Shown in pieces: positions 34,934-43,827 of a stretch of 64,000 bases of DNA. The notes beneath the pieces are model-generated. The model ran no database searches. It worked only from the letters and a program-made list of their open reading frames with translations, and was not told the origin of the DNA. This DNA comes from Leucobacter sp. cx-328 (GTDB lineage: Bacteria; Actinomycetota; Actinomycetes; Actinomycetales; Microbacteriaceae). A program made the translations under genes and the position numbers. The stretch lies in the NCBI RefSeq assembly GCF_014530035.1, contig NZ_JACVMX010000001.1, forward strand, positions 62,001 to 126,000. Reading direction: 5' to 3'. Numbering within the stretch: position 1 is the stretch's first letter; each line of letters opens with the position of its first letter.

Positions 34934-35635
34934 TTAGATCTGAGCGAGCGAGCGCAGAACGCTCGTGAAGAAACGGATGCCGTCTTCGCCCGAACGCATT
35001 GCGTCGGGCATGTCAGGACCGAAGCCAGCCTCGATCGCGTGCTCGGGGTGCGGCATGAGGCCGACCACGTTGCCGCGAGCGTTAGTGATACCTGCAATGT
35101 CATCGATCGAACCGTTGGGGTTGATCTCTGCGTAGCGGAAAGCGATGAGACCATCGCCCTCGAGCTGCTTGCGGGTCTCTTCGTTGGCAATGTAGCCACC
35201 GTCAGCGTTCTTGAGCGGGATCGTGATGGTCTCGCCCTGCGTGTACTCGTTGGTCCACGCGGTCGACGCGTTCTCAACGACAATGCGCTGGTCGCGGCGA
35301 ATGAACTGCTGGTGTGCGTTACGGATCAGGCCGCCGGGCAGCAGGTGCGACTCAACGAGCACCTGGAAACCGTTGCAGATACCGAGAACGGGCATGCCCT
35401 TGTTCGCAGCATCAATGATGTCGGTCATGATCGGCGAAACAGCTGCGATCGCACCCGCGCGCAGGTAGTCGCCGTAGCTGAAACCACCGGGAAGAACGAT
35501 GGCATCAACGTTCTTCAGATCGTGATCTGCGTGCCACAGGGGCACAACCTCTGCACCGGCAACGCGTACCGCGCGCTGAGCGTCGCGATCATCAAGCGAG
35601 CCGGGGAAAGTAACGACGCCAATACGAGCGGTCAT
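34934..35635 (-). CDS. purQ: Phosphoribosylformylglycinamidine synthase subunit PurQ (glutaminase)
   Basis: This is a 233-residue class-I glutamine amidotransferase that supplies ammonia to PurL. The nucleophile is C87 in VLGICNGFQVL, and the catalytic His-Glu pair lies near the C-terminus in GLMPHPEHAIE. It begins 2 bases after the purS stop, so the two are translationally coupled. Together with purS and the distant purL it makes the three-part FGAM synthase. A hairpin with a T run follows the stop. Confidence 0.96.
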   Translation of the reverse strand: MTARIGVVTFPGSLDDRDAQRAVRVAGAEVVPLWHADHDLKNVDAIVLPGGFSYGDYLRAGAIAAVSPIMTDIIDAANKGMPVLGICNGFQVLVESHLLPGGLIRNAHQQFIRRDQRIVVENASTAWTNEYTQGETITIPLKNADGGYIANEETRKQLEGDGLIAFRYAEINPNGSIDDIAGITNARGNVVGLMPHPEHAIEAGFGPDMPDAMRSGEDGIRFFTSVLRSLAQI

Positions 35636-35637
35636 TA

Positions 35638-35895
35638 TTAACGTGCCTCGCCGTCAACGCTGATCGCGATGACATCTTCGATAACCGAGTTCGAGAGAAT
35701 CTCGTCAGCTACCTGACGAACCTCTGCAAGAACCTCGTCGGTGACGGGGCCGTCAACGGTGAATTCAAAACGCTTGCCAATGCGAACGTTCTGGAACTTG
35801 CCGTGGCCGAGGCGGTTCAACGCACCGGTGGTTGCCTTGCCCTGGGGGTCGAGCAGTTCGGCCTTAGGCATGACATCAACAACAATCGTGGGCAA
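35638..35895 (-). CDS. purS: Phosphoribosylformylglycinamidine synthase subunit PurS
   Basis: This is an 85-residue alpha-beta protein that bridges PurL and PurQ and helps pass ammonia between them. Family features are the opening VVDVMPKAELLDPQGKA, the NRLGHGKFQNVRIGKRFEF middle and the short amphipathic helix that follows. It starts at TTG, fixed by a GGAGG six bases upstream. Its presence confirms that the 773-residue PurL is the PurS-dependent form. Confidence 0.94.
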   Translation of the reverse strand: MPTIVVDVMPKAELLDPQGKATTGALNRLGHGKFQNVRIGKRFEFTVDGPVTDEVLAEVRQVADEILSNSVIEDVIAISVDGEAR

Positions 35896-35986
35896 GGAGA
35901 GCCTCCAACTCGCAAGCGAAACAGTCTTCGAATAGTTTAGCCGGATATTTCGGGAGCAATTCCCACGCCTCGGCCAGAGCGTAAAC

Positions 35987-36907
35987 CTAAGCGTTCTGCG
36001 GATCGTTTCCGGTCACGCGAACGTACAGTTCGCGGTACCGATCGTGCGTCTGCGAAACGATGCTTTCTGGGAGCTCAGGAGGGGTGCCCTGCTTGTCCCA
36101 GCTGGCTGCGAGCCAGTTGCGTACGATCTGCTTGTCGAATGACGACAGGCGATCCGCGCCCGTGAGCGCCTCATCTGCGTACACAGCAGCGTCCCAGTAT
36201 CGCGAGGAATCGCTCGTCAGTACTTCGTCTGCCAGTACCAATTCGCCGGTGCGCGGATCGCGTCCAAACTCGAACTTGGTATCTGCCAGCACGACTCCGC
36301 GTTCTGCAGCGAGCTCGCGCGCGGCGGTGAAAATCTCAAGCGATGCCTTGCGCAGCGCAACCGCAACATCTTCGCCAACAATCTCAACCGAGCGCTCGAA
36401 CGTGATGTTCTCGTCATGCTCACCGAAAGGCGCCTTGTATGCAGGCGTGTAGATCGGCTCGGCGAGCAGATCGCCATCGGTGAGGCCAGCGGGAAGGTCG
36501 ATGCCGCAGACAGCACCGGTCTCAAGGTACTCCTTGTAGCCCGAGCCGGTCAGCGCACCGCGCACGACGCACTCGATCGGGTACATCTCAAGTCGACGAC
36601 TCACGACCGCACGGTCTGCAACCTCAGCAGGAATCGCCGGAACGTCCTCGCCAGAAGCGAGGTGGTTTGGCATGTCGATCTCCGAGAACCACCAGTTCGA
36701 CAGTGCTGTGAGCAACGCACCCTTGCCCGGAACCGGGGGCTCGAGAACGAAATCAAACGCGCTCACGCGGTTCGATGCCACGACGAGTAAGTAGGGTGAA
36801 GCCTCTGCGGTCTCTCCAACGGGTACGTAGAGGTCACGGACCTTGCCCGAATAGATGTGGGTCCAGCCCTCGAGGGGAAGTGGTGCGGGGAGCGTCTGCG
36901 TAGTCAC
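35987..36907 (-). CDS. purC: Phosphoribosylaminoimidazole-succinocarboxamide synthase
   Basis: This 306-residue ligase condenses CAIR with aspartate (step 8 of purine synthesis). The GTG at 36907 is chosen because the protein then opens with LEGWTHIYSGKVRDLY, the normal SAICAR synthase start, while the longer frame adds 37 Arg-rich residues. Other motifs are SNRVSAFDFVLEPPVPGKGA and the DTKFEFGRDPRTGELVLADE acid-rich loop. GACAAT lies exactly 6 bases before the GTG, so the mRNA is probably leaderless. It is convergent with nothing close; the SRPBCC gene diverges from it. Confidence 0.95.
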   Translation of the reverse strand: MTTQTLPAPLPLEGWTHIYSGKVRDLYVPVGETAEASPYLLVVASNRVSAFDFVLEPPVPGKGALLTALSNWWFSEIDMPNHLASGEDVPAIPAEVADRAVVSRRLEMYPIECVVRGALTGSGYKEYLETGAVCGIDLPAGLTDGDLLAEPIYTPAYKAPFGEHDENITFERSVEIVGEDVAVALRKASLEIFTAARELAAERGVVLADTKFEFGRDPRTGELVLADEVLTSDSSRYWDAAVYADEALTGADRLSSFDKQIVRNWLAASWDKQGTPPELPESIVSQTHDRYRELYVRVTGNDPQNA

Positions 36908-36913
36908 CGGTCT

Positions 36914-36919
36914 ATTGTC
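36914..36919 (-). promoter_or_regulatory. -10 element of leaderless purC
   Basis: On the minus strand GACAAT is followed by AGACCG and the GTG start. No ribosome site is present. Confidence 0.5.
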
Positions 36920-37130
36920 CCATTTGCGCGGGGTCGTTGCGACACGAGATCTGCGGGCTGTGGATATCTGTCCGCTGTACGGGGCGCGGGTCCGTCCTGC
37001 CTCCCCGCGACACGGCAAGGCGCAACTGCGATGTCAGTGGTCCCAGCTACCATCAAAGCATCACGTAATCGCCAGGCGTTGAGTCACATTATTGACATTT
37101 CTACAGCCAAAATAGTACGGAGTGTGCAGC

Positions 37131-37613
37131 ATGATTCCTTTGGGTCCAGTCGTAGCTCGAACCCGTACTGTTGCCTCACGCGAGCTAGTGTGGGACTTCA
37201 TCGCAGATGCTGAAAAGCGTGAGACCTGGTGGCCTGACCTCAACCTCACCGCTGAACTCGGGGCAGAGCTCACCGAGCAGTGGAGCGAGGGCGATGGTGA
37301 TGCTGCTGTCGGTCGTGATGCATACGGCACCGTTGACGTGTGCTCGATGGGCCACGCGATCGGCTTCCGGTGGCGTGAGCGCGGCGACGAGACCGAAACC
37401 GCGGTACTTATCACGCTGCGTGCGTTCGACGGCGGCACGAGTGTGACCGTGACCGAGACTGGCTTCGACAAGCTCCCGAACGGCGCGGCCCGAGCCTCGG
37501 CTTCTCTGGAAGGCTGGAGCGCGTTGCTCCGCTACCTCATTGAGGCGCTGGCCGCGCGTGTGCCTAAGCCCGCATCGCCCGCATCCGAGCCAGCGGCCGA
37601 ACCAGCCGCCTGA
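37131..37613 (+). CDS. SRPBCC family protein
   Basis: This is a 160-residue protein with a START/polyketide-cyclase-like fold, indicated by the opening VARTRTVASRELVWDFIADAEKRETWWP and the strand-helix pattern VDVCSMGHAIGFRWRERG...TVTETGFDKLP. The long C-terminal helix (SLEGWSALLRYLIEALAARV) closes the hydrophobic pocket. The ATG at 37131 follows GGAG by 8 bases. The last 15 residues are Pro/Ala-rich. Such proteins bind lipids or act as stress-linked cyclases; no specific ligand is visible. Confidence 0.75.
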   Translation: MIPLGPVVARTRTVASRELVWDFIADAEKRETWWPDLNLTAELGAELTEQWSEGDGDAAVGRDAYGTVDVCSMGHAIGFRWRERGDETETAVLITLRAFDGGTSVTVTETGFDKLPNGAARASASLEGWSALLRYLIEALAARVPKPASPASEPAAEPAA

Positions 37614-37631
37614 ATTTCGCCTAGGTAGCGA

Positions 37632-37685
37632 ATCGCGCCTTCGGTAGGACGGTTCACGCCGATTTCGTCTTACCGAAGGCGCGAT
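37632..37685. terminator. Hairpin between convergent genes (first of two)
   Basis: A 20-base stem with one mismatch (37632-37651 with 37666-37685) lies 18 bases after the SRPBCC stop. Confidence 0.75.
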
Positions 37686-37722
37686 CCAATACTGAAGCGT
37701 TGCAGCGCGGCCCTAAAACTGA

Positions 37723-37778
37723 AAATCGACCGTCGTCAGCACGAAAACTCAAGAATTCGTGCTGACGACGGTCGATTT
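37723..37778. terminator. Hairpin between convergent genes (second of two)
   Basis: A perfect 23-bp stem (37723-37745 with 37756-37778) with a 10-base loop lies downstream of purD on the minus strand. Confidence 0.75.
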
Positions 37779-37853
37779 CAAGACGCAAGACGAGGGAAAA
37801 GCCCGGCCAGAGCCAGGACTCGCCCGCAGCGGGAACCGCCAGTGGCGCCCTAT

Positions 37854-39128
37854 TTACGCGACGCGTGCAGCGATGTCGGTACGGTGCTGCGAACCCTCGA
37901 GCGAGAGCTTGCCGACCGCGTCGTACGCGCGCTCGCGAGCAGCTGCGAACGACTCACCACGTGCAACGACACCCAGCACGCGGCCGCCGGTAGCGATCCA
38001 GCCGCCGTCTTCGGTGCGCGCCGTCGCAGCATGCACAAGGTGTACGCCTTCGCCTGCGCCCTCGACCTGGCCGGCCTCGGTGATGCCTGCGATGGGGCGA
38101 CCCGAAACGACAGTTCCGGGGTAGCCTTCGCTCGCGACGACGACAATGACTGCGGGCTCGTCCGCGAACTCGGGAGCGGGAACCTCAGCAAGCGTGCCCT
38201 GAGCCGAAGCAAGCAGGTAACGGCTGAGCGGCGAGGTGAGGCGTGCGAGCACGACCTGGGTCTCGGGGTCACCAAAGCGCGCGTTGAACTCGATGACACG
38301 GATGCCCTTGGCGGTCACGATCAGGCCGCAGTAGAGGAGGCCCTTGAACGGGGTACCCTCAGCAGCGAGCTGGCGAACGGTCGGCAGCGCGACGGTCTCG
38401 GTGATCTCCTGGATGAAGGCAGCGTCGCCACCCGGCAGCCAGGGGAGGGGCGAGTATGCGCCCATGCCGCCGGTGTTGGGGCCTTCGTCACCATCAAAGA
38501 TGCGCTTGTAGTCCTGTGCGGGAGTGAGAGGAACAACGTTCTCGCCGTCCGCGAAGAAGAAGAGTGAGACTTCCTGGCCGTCGAGGAACTCCTCAACAAG
38601 CACCTCACCGTGGGGTGCCCAGGTTGCGACGTGCTCGATGGCTGCGTCGCGGTCTTCGGTGACGAGCACGCCCTTGCCTGCTGCAAGACCGTCGGCCTTC
38701 ACCACGTAGGGAGCGCCGAACTCGTCGAGCACCGCGCCGGCTTCCTCAGCCGATGCGACGCGTGCAGCACGGCCGGTGGGCACGTTTGCCTCGTCCATGA
38801 TGCGCTTCGCGAACGCCTTCGAACCCTCAAGCTGCGCAGCAGCTGCGTCGGGGCCGAAGACGGGAACGCCTGCGGCGCGCAGCGGATCCGCCACACCAGC
38901 AACCAGCGGCGCCTCGGGGCCGACAACTACAAGGTCGAAGCCGCGCTCAGCGACGAACGCCGACACTGCGGTGGGATCGGTGTACGCAAGCTCTGCAACC
39001 TCGACACCGCTTGCCGCGATGCCAGCATTGCCGGGCGCGCAAACGATCTCGTGCTCGGCCTGTTCAGCGAGCAGAGCAAGGACGATGGCGTGTTCACGGG
39101 CACCCGGGCCCAGTACGAGAATCTTCAC
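37854..39128 (-). CDS. purD: Phosphoribosylamine-glycine ligase
   Basis: This 424-residue ATP-grasp ligase joins phosphoribosylamine and glycine (step 2 of purine synthesis). The start is GTG at 39128, where the protein opens with [19 protein letters not shown]; the frame extends 93 codons further but into Pro/Arg-rich non-conserved sequence. Further motifs are [34 protein letters not shown] (ATP-grasp) and the C-terminal [14 protein letters not shown] with metal-binding Glu and Asn. TATCCT lies 6 bases before the GTG, so the transcript is probably leaderless. Confidence 0.96.
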   Translation of the reverse strand: MKILVLGPGAREHAIVLALLAEQAEHEIVCAPGNAGIAASGVEVAELAYTDPTAVSAFVAERGFDLVVVGPEAPLVAGVADPLRAAGVPVFGPDAAAAQLEGSKAFAKRIMDEANVPTGRAARVASAEEAGAVLDEFGAPYVVKADGLAAGKGVLVTEDRDAAIEHVATWAPHGEVLVEEFLDGQEVSLFFFADGENVVPLTPAQDYKRIFDGDEGPNTGGMGAYSPLPWLPGGDAAFIQEITETVALPTVRQLAAEGTPFKGLLYCGLIVTAKGIRVIEFNARFGDPETQVVLARLTSPLSRYLLASAQGTLAEVPAPEFADEPAVIVVVASEGYPGTVVSGRPIAGITEAGQVEGAGEGVHLVHAATARTEDGGWIATGGRVLGVVARGESFAAARERAYDAVGKLSLEGSQHRTDIAARVA

Positions 39129-39134
39129 CTCAAC

Positions 39135-39140
39135 AGGATA
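39135..39140 (-). promoter_or_regulatory. -10 element of leaderless purD
   Basis: On the minus strand TATCCT is followed by GTTGAG and the GTG start. The GAG could also serve as a weak ribosome site. Confidence 0.45.
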
Positions 39141-39178
39141 CCCGGGCGGCACACCATTTTCGGCAGCCTGTGAGTTTG

Positions 39179-39184
39179 TAGGCT
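39179..39184 (+). promoter_or_regulatory. -10 element of the leaderless sterol-carrier gene
   Basis: TAGGCT is followed by GGGGGT and the ATG at 39191. Confidence 0.5.
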
Positions 39185-39190
39185 GGGGGT

Positions 39191-39550
39191 ATGGCAAAAC
39201 GGCGAATCTCAGTGGCTGACGGACTTTCTGCGTGCCGTGAAGTGCGGGCGGGAGAATCCGCGAGGACGGTGCGGGCGACCGCAGTGCGCTTCTTGCTGGA
39301 AGAGCTCGGGGAGCTTGCCCCTGGCCACACCGTTGAGGTGCGCGTGCCACCGTTTGGTGCTGTCCAATGTATCGAAGGCCCGCAGCACACCCGCGGAACG
39401 CCACCAAACGTCATCGAAATGGACGTCGACATCTGGCTTGGCCTTGCTCTCGGCTCGCTGACTTGGGATGCGGCGGTCGCTGCTGGCAGCGTTCGTGCCT
39501 CCGGGTCTCGCGCTGACATTCGCCAACTTCTCCCCATCATTCGCTTGTGA
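39191..39550 (+). CDS. Sterol carrier family protein
   Basis: This is a 119-residue protein matching the actinobacterial sterol-carrier-like family: [55 protein letters not shown], then a short SCP2-like helix-strand end ([20 protein letters not shown]). The gene lies divergent from purD, an arrangement common in relatives. A -10 hexamer 6 bases before the ATG suggests a leaderless mRNA. A 12-bp hairpin overlaps its stop codon. The biochemical role is unknown. Confidence 0.8.
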   Translation: MAKRRISVADGLSACREVRAGESARTVRATAVRFLLEELGELAPGHTVEVRVPPFGAVQCIEGPQHTRGTPPNVIEMDVDIWLGLALGSLTWDAAVAAGSVRASGSRADIRQLLPIIRL

Positions 39551-39585
39551 GCAACGCTGCCCCGGTAAATTCGAGCGTTGCTCAC
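39547..39585 (+). terminator. Hairpin terminator overlapping the stop codon
   Basis: GTGAGCAACGCT (39547-39558) pairs perfectly with 39574-39585 across a 15-base loop; the TGA stop lies in the left arm. Confidence 0.6.
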
Positions 39586-39661
39586 AGCAACTGGGGCGCG
39601 GATCGCTGACCCGCTCATCCACACTTCGGCAGGCCTGAACTGTACGTTCAGCGGAACCTGA

Positions 39662-39667
39662 GAGAAT
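39662..39667 (+). promoter_or_regulatory. -10 element of a leaderless membrane protein gene
   Basis: GAGAAT is followed by AGCGCC and the ATG at 39674; no ribosome site is visible. Confidence 0.4.
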
Positions 39668-39673
39668 AGCGCC

Positions 39674-40099
39674 ATGACGACGTCGAGTACTGAACCGACC
39701 GCTCCTGAGCAGGCACTGCCCGAGGCGGCACAGCCTGAGGCTGCGCAGGCAGCGGCCGCGCAGGCAGCGCCCGCACAGCCTGAGGCTGCGCAGGTCGAGG
39801 AAACGCACGAACCCATCGTGACTGAGACACAGCAGAACGTTGAGCTCGTTCGCTCGGTTCGCTACGGCCGCATTTTGGTCGTGTTCACCGTGATTGGTGG
39901 GCTGCTCGCGGCACTCGCCTGCGTGTTCTTCCCGGTGAATCCTGAGCAGCACTACACACTGGTTCAGATCATGGGTCTCATGGCTATGGTTGGCGCGGCA
40001 GCGGGCCTGTGCGTCGGTGGTCTCGTGAGTATCCTGTTGAATCTTGCTGCGAAGCGTCGTAAGGGCACCGCAGTTGCTATCCAGTCTGACGTGCAATAA
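39674..40099 (+). CDS. Small membrane protein with an Ala/Glu/Gln-rich N-terminus
   Basis: This is a 141-residue protein. Residues 1-45 are low-complexity (Ala, Gln, Glu, Pro), likely disordered in the cytoplasm. Two membrane helices follow (ILVVFTVIGGLLAALACVFF and MGLMAMVGAAAGLCVGGLVS) separated by a short polar loop (PVNPEQHYTLVQI), then a basic tail. The helical hairpin with a cytoplasmic disordered arm is seen in many actinobacterial orphan proteins. No family name is offered. It lies just upstream of tatA, but an 86-base gap separates them. Confidence 0.7.
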   Translation: MTTSSTEPTAPEQALPEAAQPEAAQAAAAQAAPAQPEAAQVEETHEPIVTETQQNVELVRSVRYGRILVVFTVIGGLLAALACVFFPVNPEQHYTLVQIMGLMAMVGAAAGLCVGGLVSILLNLAAKRRKGTAVAIQSDVQ

Positions 40100-40185
40100 T
40101 CACGCACGGGGAGCCGGTCATACTATCCGGCGCATGGCCTTGCGTGCCATAATGAACGAACTTGTAATGATCGGAGAACACCGTA

Positions 40186-40401
40186 ATGATCGGTAACCTG
40201 TCTGGCGCTCACCTGATCGTCATTCTCTTTATTATCGTGCTGTTGTTTGGTGCACCGAAGCTTCCCGGCCTCGCAAAGAGCCTCGGCCAGTCGATGCGCA
40301 TCCTGAAGAAGGAAGTAGCGAGCAACACCGAAGACTCCCCGAAGGACGACGCGGCGAAGAGCGAGTCGGCTGACAGCGATAAGAAGGACGAAGCTAAGTA
40401 G
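40186..40401 (+). CDS. tatA: Twin-arginine translocase subunit TatA/TatE
   Basis: This is a 71-residue protein with the TatA layout: an N-terminal membrane helix (LIVILFIIVLLFG), the conserved FG pair, the amphipathic helix APKLPGLAKSLGQSMRILKKEV and an acidic/basic soluble tail. It forms the pore-like assembly of the Tat pathway, which exports folded proteins. GGAG precedes the ATG. tatC and tatB are not in the window. Confidence 0.92.
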   Translation: MIGNLSGAHLIVILFIIVLLFGAPKLPGLAKSLGQSMRILKKEVASNTEDSPKDDAAKSESADSDKKDEAK

Positions 40402-40493
40402 TTTCTCTGCGCTCGGCGCATGTGTCAACGGCGCATGCGCCTTTTGTGCATCTCGCACTCAGAGCCGAGTGGTGAGGTAAGCACGCCGAAACA

Positions 40494-40535
40494 GCAGAAA
40501 GGCCCGGTCAGGAATTCCTGACCGGGCCTTTCTGC
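40494..40535. terminator. Bidirectional palindromic terminator
   Basis: A perfect 42-base palindrome (21-bp arms, centre GGAATTCC) lies between convergent tatA and purF with A and T runs at its edges. Confidence 0.85.
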
Positions 40536-40542
40536 ATAGCGA

Positions 40543-42003
40543 TTAGCTCTCCTGAGTTGCCTCAACCCAAGCGAGGTACGCCTCGTCGATGTTGCCGGCG
40601 ATGTATTCGCCGGTGAAGCAGCTCTCTTCGAGTCGCTTGACCTCGGTCTGGCCGTCGAGGATTGCACGGTTCATGCCTTCGACGGTCTGGAACACGAGGT
40701 GATCCGCGCCAATCTCAGCCGCGATCTCGGCTGTGGTGCGACCGTGCGCGATGAGCTCCTTACGCGACGGCATGTTGATGCCGTAGACGTGGGGGAACAG
40801 TACGGGGGGAGCAGCCGACGCGAACGTCACCGACTTCGCGCCCGCCGCGCGAGCCATGTCGACAATCTCGCGAGAGGTCGTGCCGCGAACGATCGAATCG
40901 TCAACGAGCAGGACGTTCTTGCCCTTGAACTCAATGCCCATGGCGTTGAGCTTCTGGCGCACGCTGCGCTTACGCACTGCCTGGCCGGGCATGATGAAGG
41001 TGCGGCCGACGTAGCGGTTCTTGAAGAATCCTTCACGATATTCAATGCCGAGCTTCTGCGCGACCTGCATTGCGCTCGGACGAGCGGAGTCAGGGATCGG
41101 CATGACGACATCGATGTCGAGGTTCGGAAGTTCTGCGCGGATCTGCTCTGCGAGCACGTTGCCGAGGCGAAGACGTGCATCGTAGACCGAGATGCCGCTG
41201 AGGACCGAGTCGGGACGCGCGAGGTAGATGTACTCGAACGCGCAGGGAATGAGCTCGGCGTTCTCGACGCACTGACGCGAGAACAGCTTGCCCTCGGGCG
41301 TAATCATGATCGCCTCGCCCGGAGCGACATCGCGGACGATTTCGAATCCACCAGATTCGAGCACGAGTGACTCAGAAGCGACAACCCAGTCGTCCTGGCC
41401 GTTCTCGTCGGTGCGGCGGCCGAGTACGAGGGGGCGGATGCCCTTCGGATCGCGGAATGCGACGAGGCCGTAACCTGCGATGAGCGCGATGGTTGCGTAC
41501 GAGCCCTCGACACGCTTGTACACGTTCTGCACGGCCTCGAAGAGCTGCTCTGGTGAGAGCTCTGTGCCGCGGATGCTCGACTGCAACTCGTTCGCGAGAA
41601 CGTTGAGCAGCAGCTCGGTGTCCGAGTGTGTATTGAGGTGACGACGGTCAACGTTGTACAGCTCTTCGGTGAGCTCGCGAGTGTTCGTGAGGTTACCGTT
41701 GTGCACAAGCGTGATGCCGTAAGGAGCATTCACGTAGAAGGGCTGTGCCTCTTCTTCGCGGTTTGCGTCACCCTTGGTCGCGTAGCGCACGTGACCAACG
41801 CCCATGTTGCCAATGAGGTGGCGCATGTCGCGGGTGCGGAAGCCCTCGCGTACCTGACCCTTGGCCTTAACCGAGTGGAAGAAAGTATCTTCAAGCGTCG
41901 TGATGCCAGTCGAGTCTTGACCGCGGTGCTGCAGAAGCAGGAGCGCATCATAGATCTGCTGGTTGGCTGGCTCCGAAGAGACGATTCCGACAATGCCGCA
42001 CAT
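40543..42003 (-). CDS. purF: Amidophosphoribosyltransferase
   Basis: This 486-residue enzyme makes phosphoribosylamine from PRPP and glutamine, the committed step of purine synthesis. Cys2 (MCGIVGIVSSE) becomes the N-terminal nucleophile after Met removal, so there is no propeptide. The PRPP-binding loop VLLVDDSIVRGTTS lies near residue 375 and YATKGDANREEEAQP in the glutaminase half. GGGAG lies about 14 bases before the ATG, unlike the leaderless purM that diverges from it. Confidence 0.97.
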   Translation of the reverse strand: MCGIVGIVSSEPANQQIYDALLLLQHRGQDSTGITTLEDTFFHSVKAKGQVREGFRTRDMRHLIGNMGVGHVRYATKGDANREEEAQPFYVNAPYGITLVHNGNLTNTRELTEELYNVDRRHLNTHSDTELLLNVLANELQSSIRGTELSPEQLFEAVQNVYKRVEGSYATIALIAGYGLVAFRDPKGIRPLVLGRRTDENGQDDWVVASESLVLESGGFEIVRDVAPGEAIMITPEGKLFSRQCVENAELIPCAFEYIYLARPDSVLSGISVYDARLRLGNVLAEQIRAELPNLDIDVVMPIPDSARPSAMQVAQKLGIEYREGFFKNRYVGRTFIMPGQAVRKRSVRQKLNAMGIEFKGKNVLLVDDSIVRGTTSREIVDMARAAGAKSVTFASAAPPVLFPHVYGINMPSRKELIAHGRTTAEIAAEIGADHLVFQTVEGMNRAILDGQTEVKRLEESCFTGEYIAGNIDEAYLAWVEATQES

Positions 42004-42114
42004 AGTGGTGTGTTGCTCCCTGTGATTTCAATTGTGGTGAGCGCCGATGCTCCTCGCGTGCGGCGGGAGCGCGGCCTAACTTATCTAGTTTCTCACACCA
42101 CCAGCTGAGCAGGG

Positions 42115-42120
42115 TACGCT
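42115..42120 (+). promoter_or_regulatory. -10 element of leaderless purM
   Basis: TACGCT is followed by TGTGGT and the GTG at 42127. Confidence 0.55.
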
Positions 42121-42126
42121 TGTGGT

Positions 42127-43236
42127 GTGAGCGAACAGTCATCGATCTATGCGCAGTCCGGAGTAGATACCGCGGCGGGCGACCTTGCCGTCGAACTTAT
42201 GAAGGCCGCAGTCTCTCAGACGCACGGCCCCGAGGTAGTTGGTGGTGTTGGCGGATTCGCCGGCATGTTCGACGCCTCTGCCCTGCTGGGCTACAAGAAG
42301 CCCCTGCTCGCGTCGTCGACTGACGGCGTTGGCACCAAGGTTGCGATTGCTCAGGCGATCGACAAGCATGACACCATCGGCCAGGACCTGGTCGCAATGG
42401 TTGTCGATGACATCGTCGTGGTGGGCGCGAAGCCCCTCTTCATGACTGACTACATTGCGTGCGGCAAGGTTGTTCCCGAGCGCATCGCAGATATCGTTCG
42501 CGGCATCGCAGAGGCATGTGCCGCAACCGGTACCGCACTCGTCGGCGGCGAAACCGCTGAGCACCCCGGCCTCCTCGGACCGGACGACTACGACGTTGCA
42601 GGCGCAGCGACCGGTGTTGTCGAAGCGGATCGCATGTTGCACGCAGGCCTCGTCCGTGATGGTGACGTCGTCCTCGCAATGGGTGCTTCGGGCATCCACT
42701 CGAACGGCTACTCGCTCGTTCGCCATATCCTTTCGGAAAAGGGCATCGGCTACAACGATCACTCGAACGAGCTTGGTGCGACCTACGGTGAGGCGCTCCT
42801 CACTCCGACCGCGCTGTACACCGGCCCGCTGCTGAAGGTTCTCGAAGATCCCTCGCTCGACGGCGCGATTCACTCGCTCAGCCACGTCACCGGTGGTGGC
42901 ATCGCTGCGAACCTCGCACGCGTGCTGCCCGTTGGCTCGTGGGTTGAGCTCGAGCGTTCGACCTGGTCACCGCTTCCCGTCTTCCGTCACCTCGCTGATC
43001 TCGGTGGTCACACCCTCGAGTCGCTTGAGGGTGCATGGAACCTCGGCGTCGGCATGTTCGCTGTCGTGGAAGAGGCACGCGCAACTCAGGTTGCTGCTGC
43101 ACTCACCGCGCAGGGCCTCGACACCTGGGTTGCCGGCAAGATCTCGACCTCGGAGCGTGACTTCACTGGCTTCGAGCAGGGCGCAAAGGGCGTCAACGGT
43201 GGCGCGGTGCGTCTCGTTGGTAACTTCGCAAACTAA
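42127..43236 (+). CDS. purM: Phosphoribosylformylglycinamidine cyclo-ligase
   Basis: This 369-residue enzyme closes the imidazole ring to form AIR (step 5 of purine synthesis). Motifs include YAQSGVDTAAGDLAVELMK at the start, STDGVGTKVAIAQAIDKHDTIG, VGGETAEHPGL and HVTGGGIAANLARVLP. It starts at GTG with a -10 hexamer 6 bases upstream. The usual neighbour purF diverges from it here rather than preceding it. A strong hairpin follows the stop. Confidence 0.97.
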   Translation: MSEQSSIYAQSGVDTAAGDLAVELMKAAVSQTHGPEVVGGVGGFAGMFDASALLGYKKPLLASSTDGVGTKVAIAQAIDKHDTIGQDLVAMVVDDIVVVGAKPLFMTDYIACGKVVPERIADIVRGIAEACAATGTALVGGETAEHPGLLGPDDYDVAGAATGVVEADRMLHAGLVRDGDVVLAMGASGIHSNGYSLVRHILSEKGIGYNDHSNELGATYGEALLTPTALYTGPLLKVLEDPSLDGAIHSLSHVTGGGIAANLARVLPVGSWVELERSTWSPLPVFRHLADLGGHTLESLEGAWNLGVGMFAVVEEARATQVAAALTAQGLDTWVAGKISTSERDFTGFEQGAKGVNGGAVRLVGNFAN

Positions 43237-43243
43237 CTTCTGA

Positions 43244-43286
43244 CACGAAAGCGGCCCCCGGGATCTTCCCTGGGGCCGCTTTCGTG
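43244..43286 (+). terminator. purM terminator
   Basis: A 19-base stem with one mismatch and a 5-base loop is followed by TGTTTGG. Confidence 0.8.
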
Positions 43287-43341
43287 TGTTTGGCACGGTG
43301 CCTATCGCGAACGTGGGGCGCGGATCAGTGCGCGGATCGCG

Positions 43342-43827
43342 TCAGCGCATGATGAGTGCCGTCGCAATGGCCGCGAGGCCCTCGCCGCGGCCGGTGAAGC
43401 CCAAGCGGTCGGTGGTTGTCGCTGAGAGGCTCACAGGGGCGCCTACGAGTTCTGACATGACTCGCTGGGCTTCCTCCCGACGGGGGGAGAACTTTGGCCG
43501 GTTGCCGACTACCTGCACGGTGACGTTCACGGGCTTCCAGCCCTCGGCTGCAAGCTTTTCGAGTGCGAGCCGCACGAAGCCGGTGCTCGCTGCGTTTTCG
43601 GTGCCAGGAAGGTCGACGCCTACGAGCCCGCCGATGTCGCCGAGGCCGGCCGCGGACAGCAGCGCATCAACGACCGCATGGCAGACGGCATCGCCATCGC
43701 TGTGACCAGAAAGCCCGGTCTCGCCCGGCCAATCGATACCGGCAAGGCGCAGCGGCGACTCAGAATCGTACGCGTGCACGTCGAAGCCATTGCCGACACG
43801 GATGTCGGGGAAGCTCTGCGCGGTCAT
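43342..43827 (-). CDS. ispF: 2-C-methyl-D-erythritol 2,4-cyclodiphosphate synthase
   Basis: This 161-residue zinc enzyme of the MEP isoprenoid pathway converts CDP-methylerythritol 2-phosphate to the cyclodiphosphate. Metal ligands are in NGFDVHAYD, and [19 protein letters not shown] carries the GHSDGD hallmark with another zinc-binding His. Its ATG overlaps the ispD stop by four bases. It is the last gene of the carD-ispD-ispF run. Confidence 0.96.
   Translation of the reverse strand: MTAQSFPDIRVGNGFDVHAYDSESPLRLAGIDWPGETGLSGHSDGDAVCHAVVDALLSAAGLGDIGGLVGVDLPGTENAASTGFVRLALEKLAAEGWKPVNVTVQVVGNRPKFSPRREEAQRVMSELVGAPVSLSATTTDRLGFTGRGEGLAAIATALIMR

Noticed and set aside
36907-36930. TGGGACA half-site of the island palindrome near the purC start
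   Set aside because: The partner half is absent and the word overlaps the -10 region of purC; a 7-base match outside the island is expected by chance.
37092-37118. TTGACA and TAGTAC as a promoter for the SRPBCC gene
   Set aside because: The spacing is only 15 bases and would put the transcript start inside the ribosome site; not firm enough to list.
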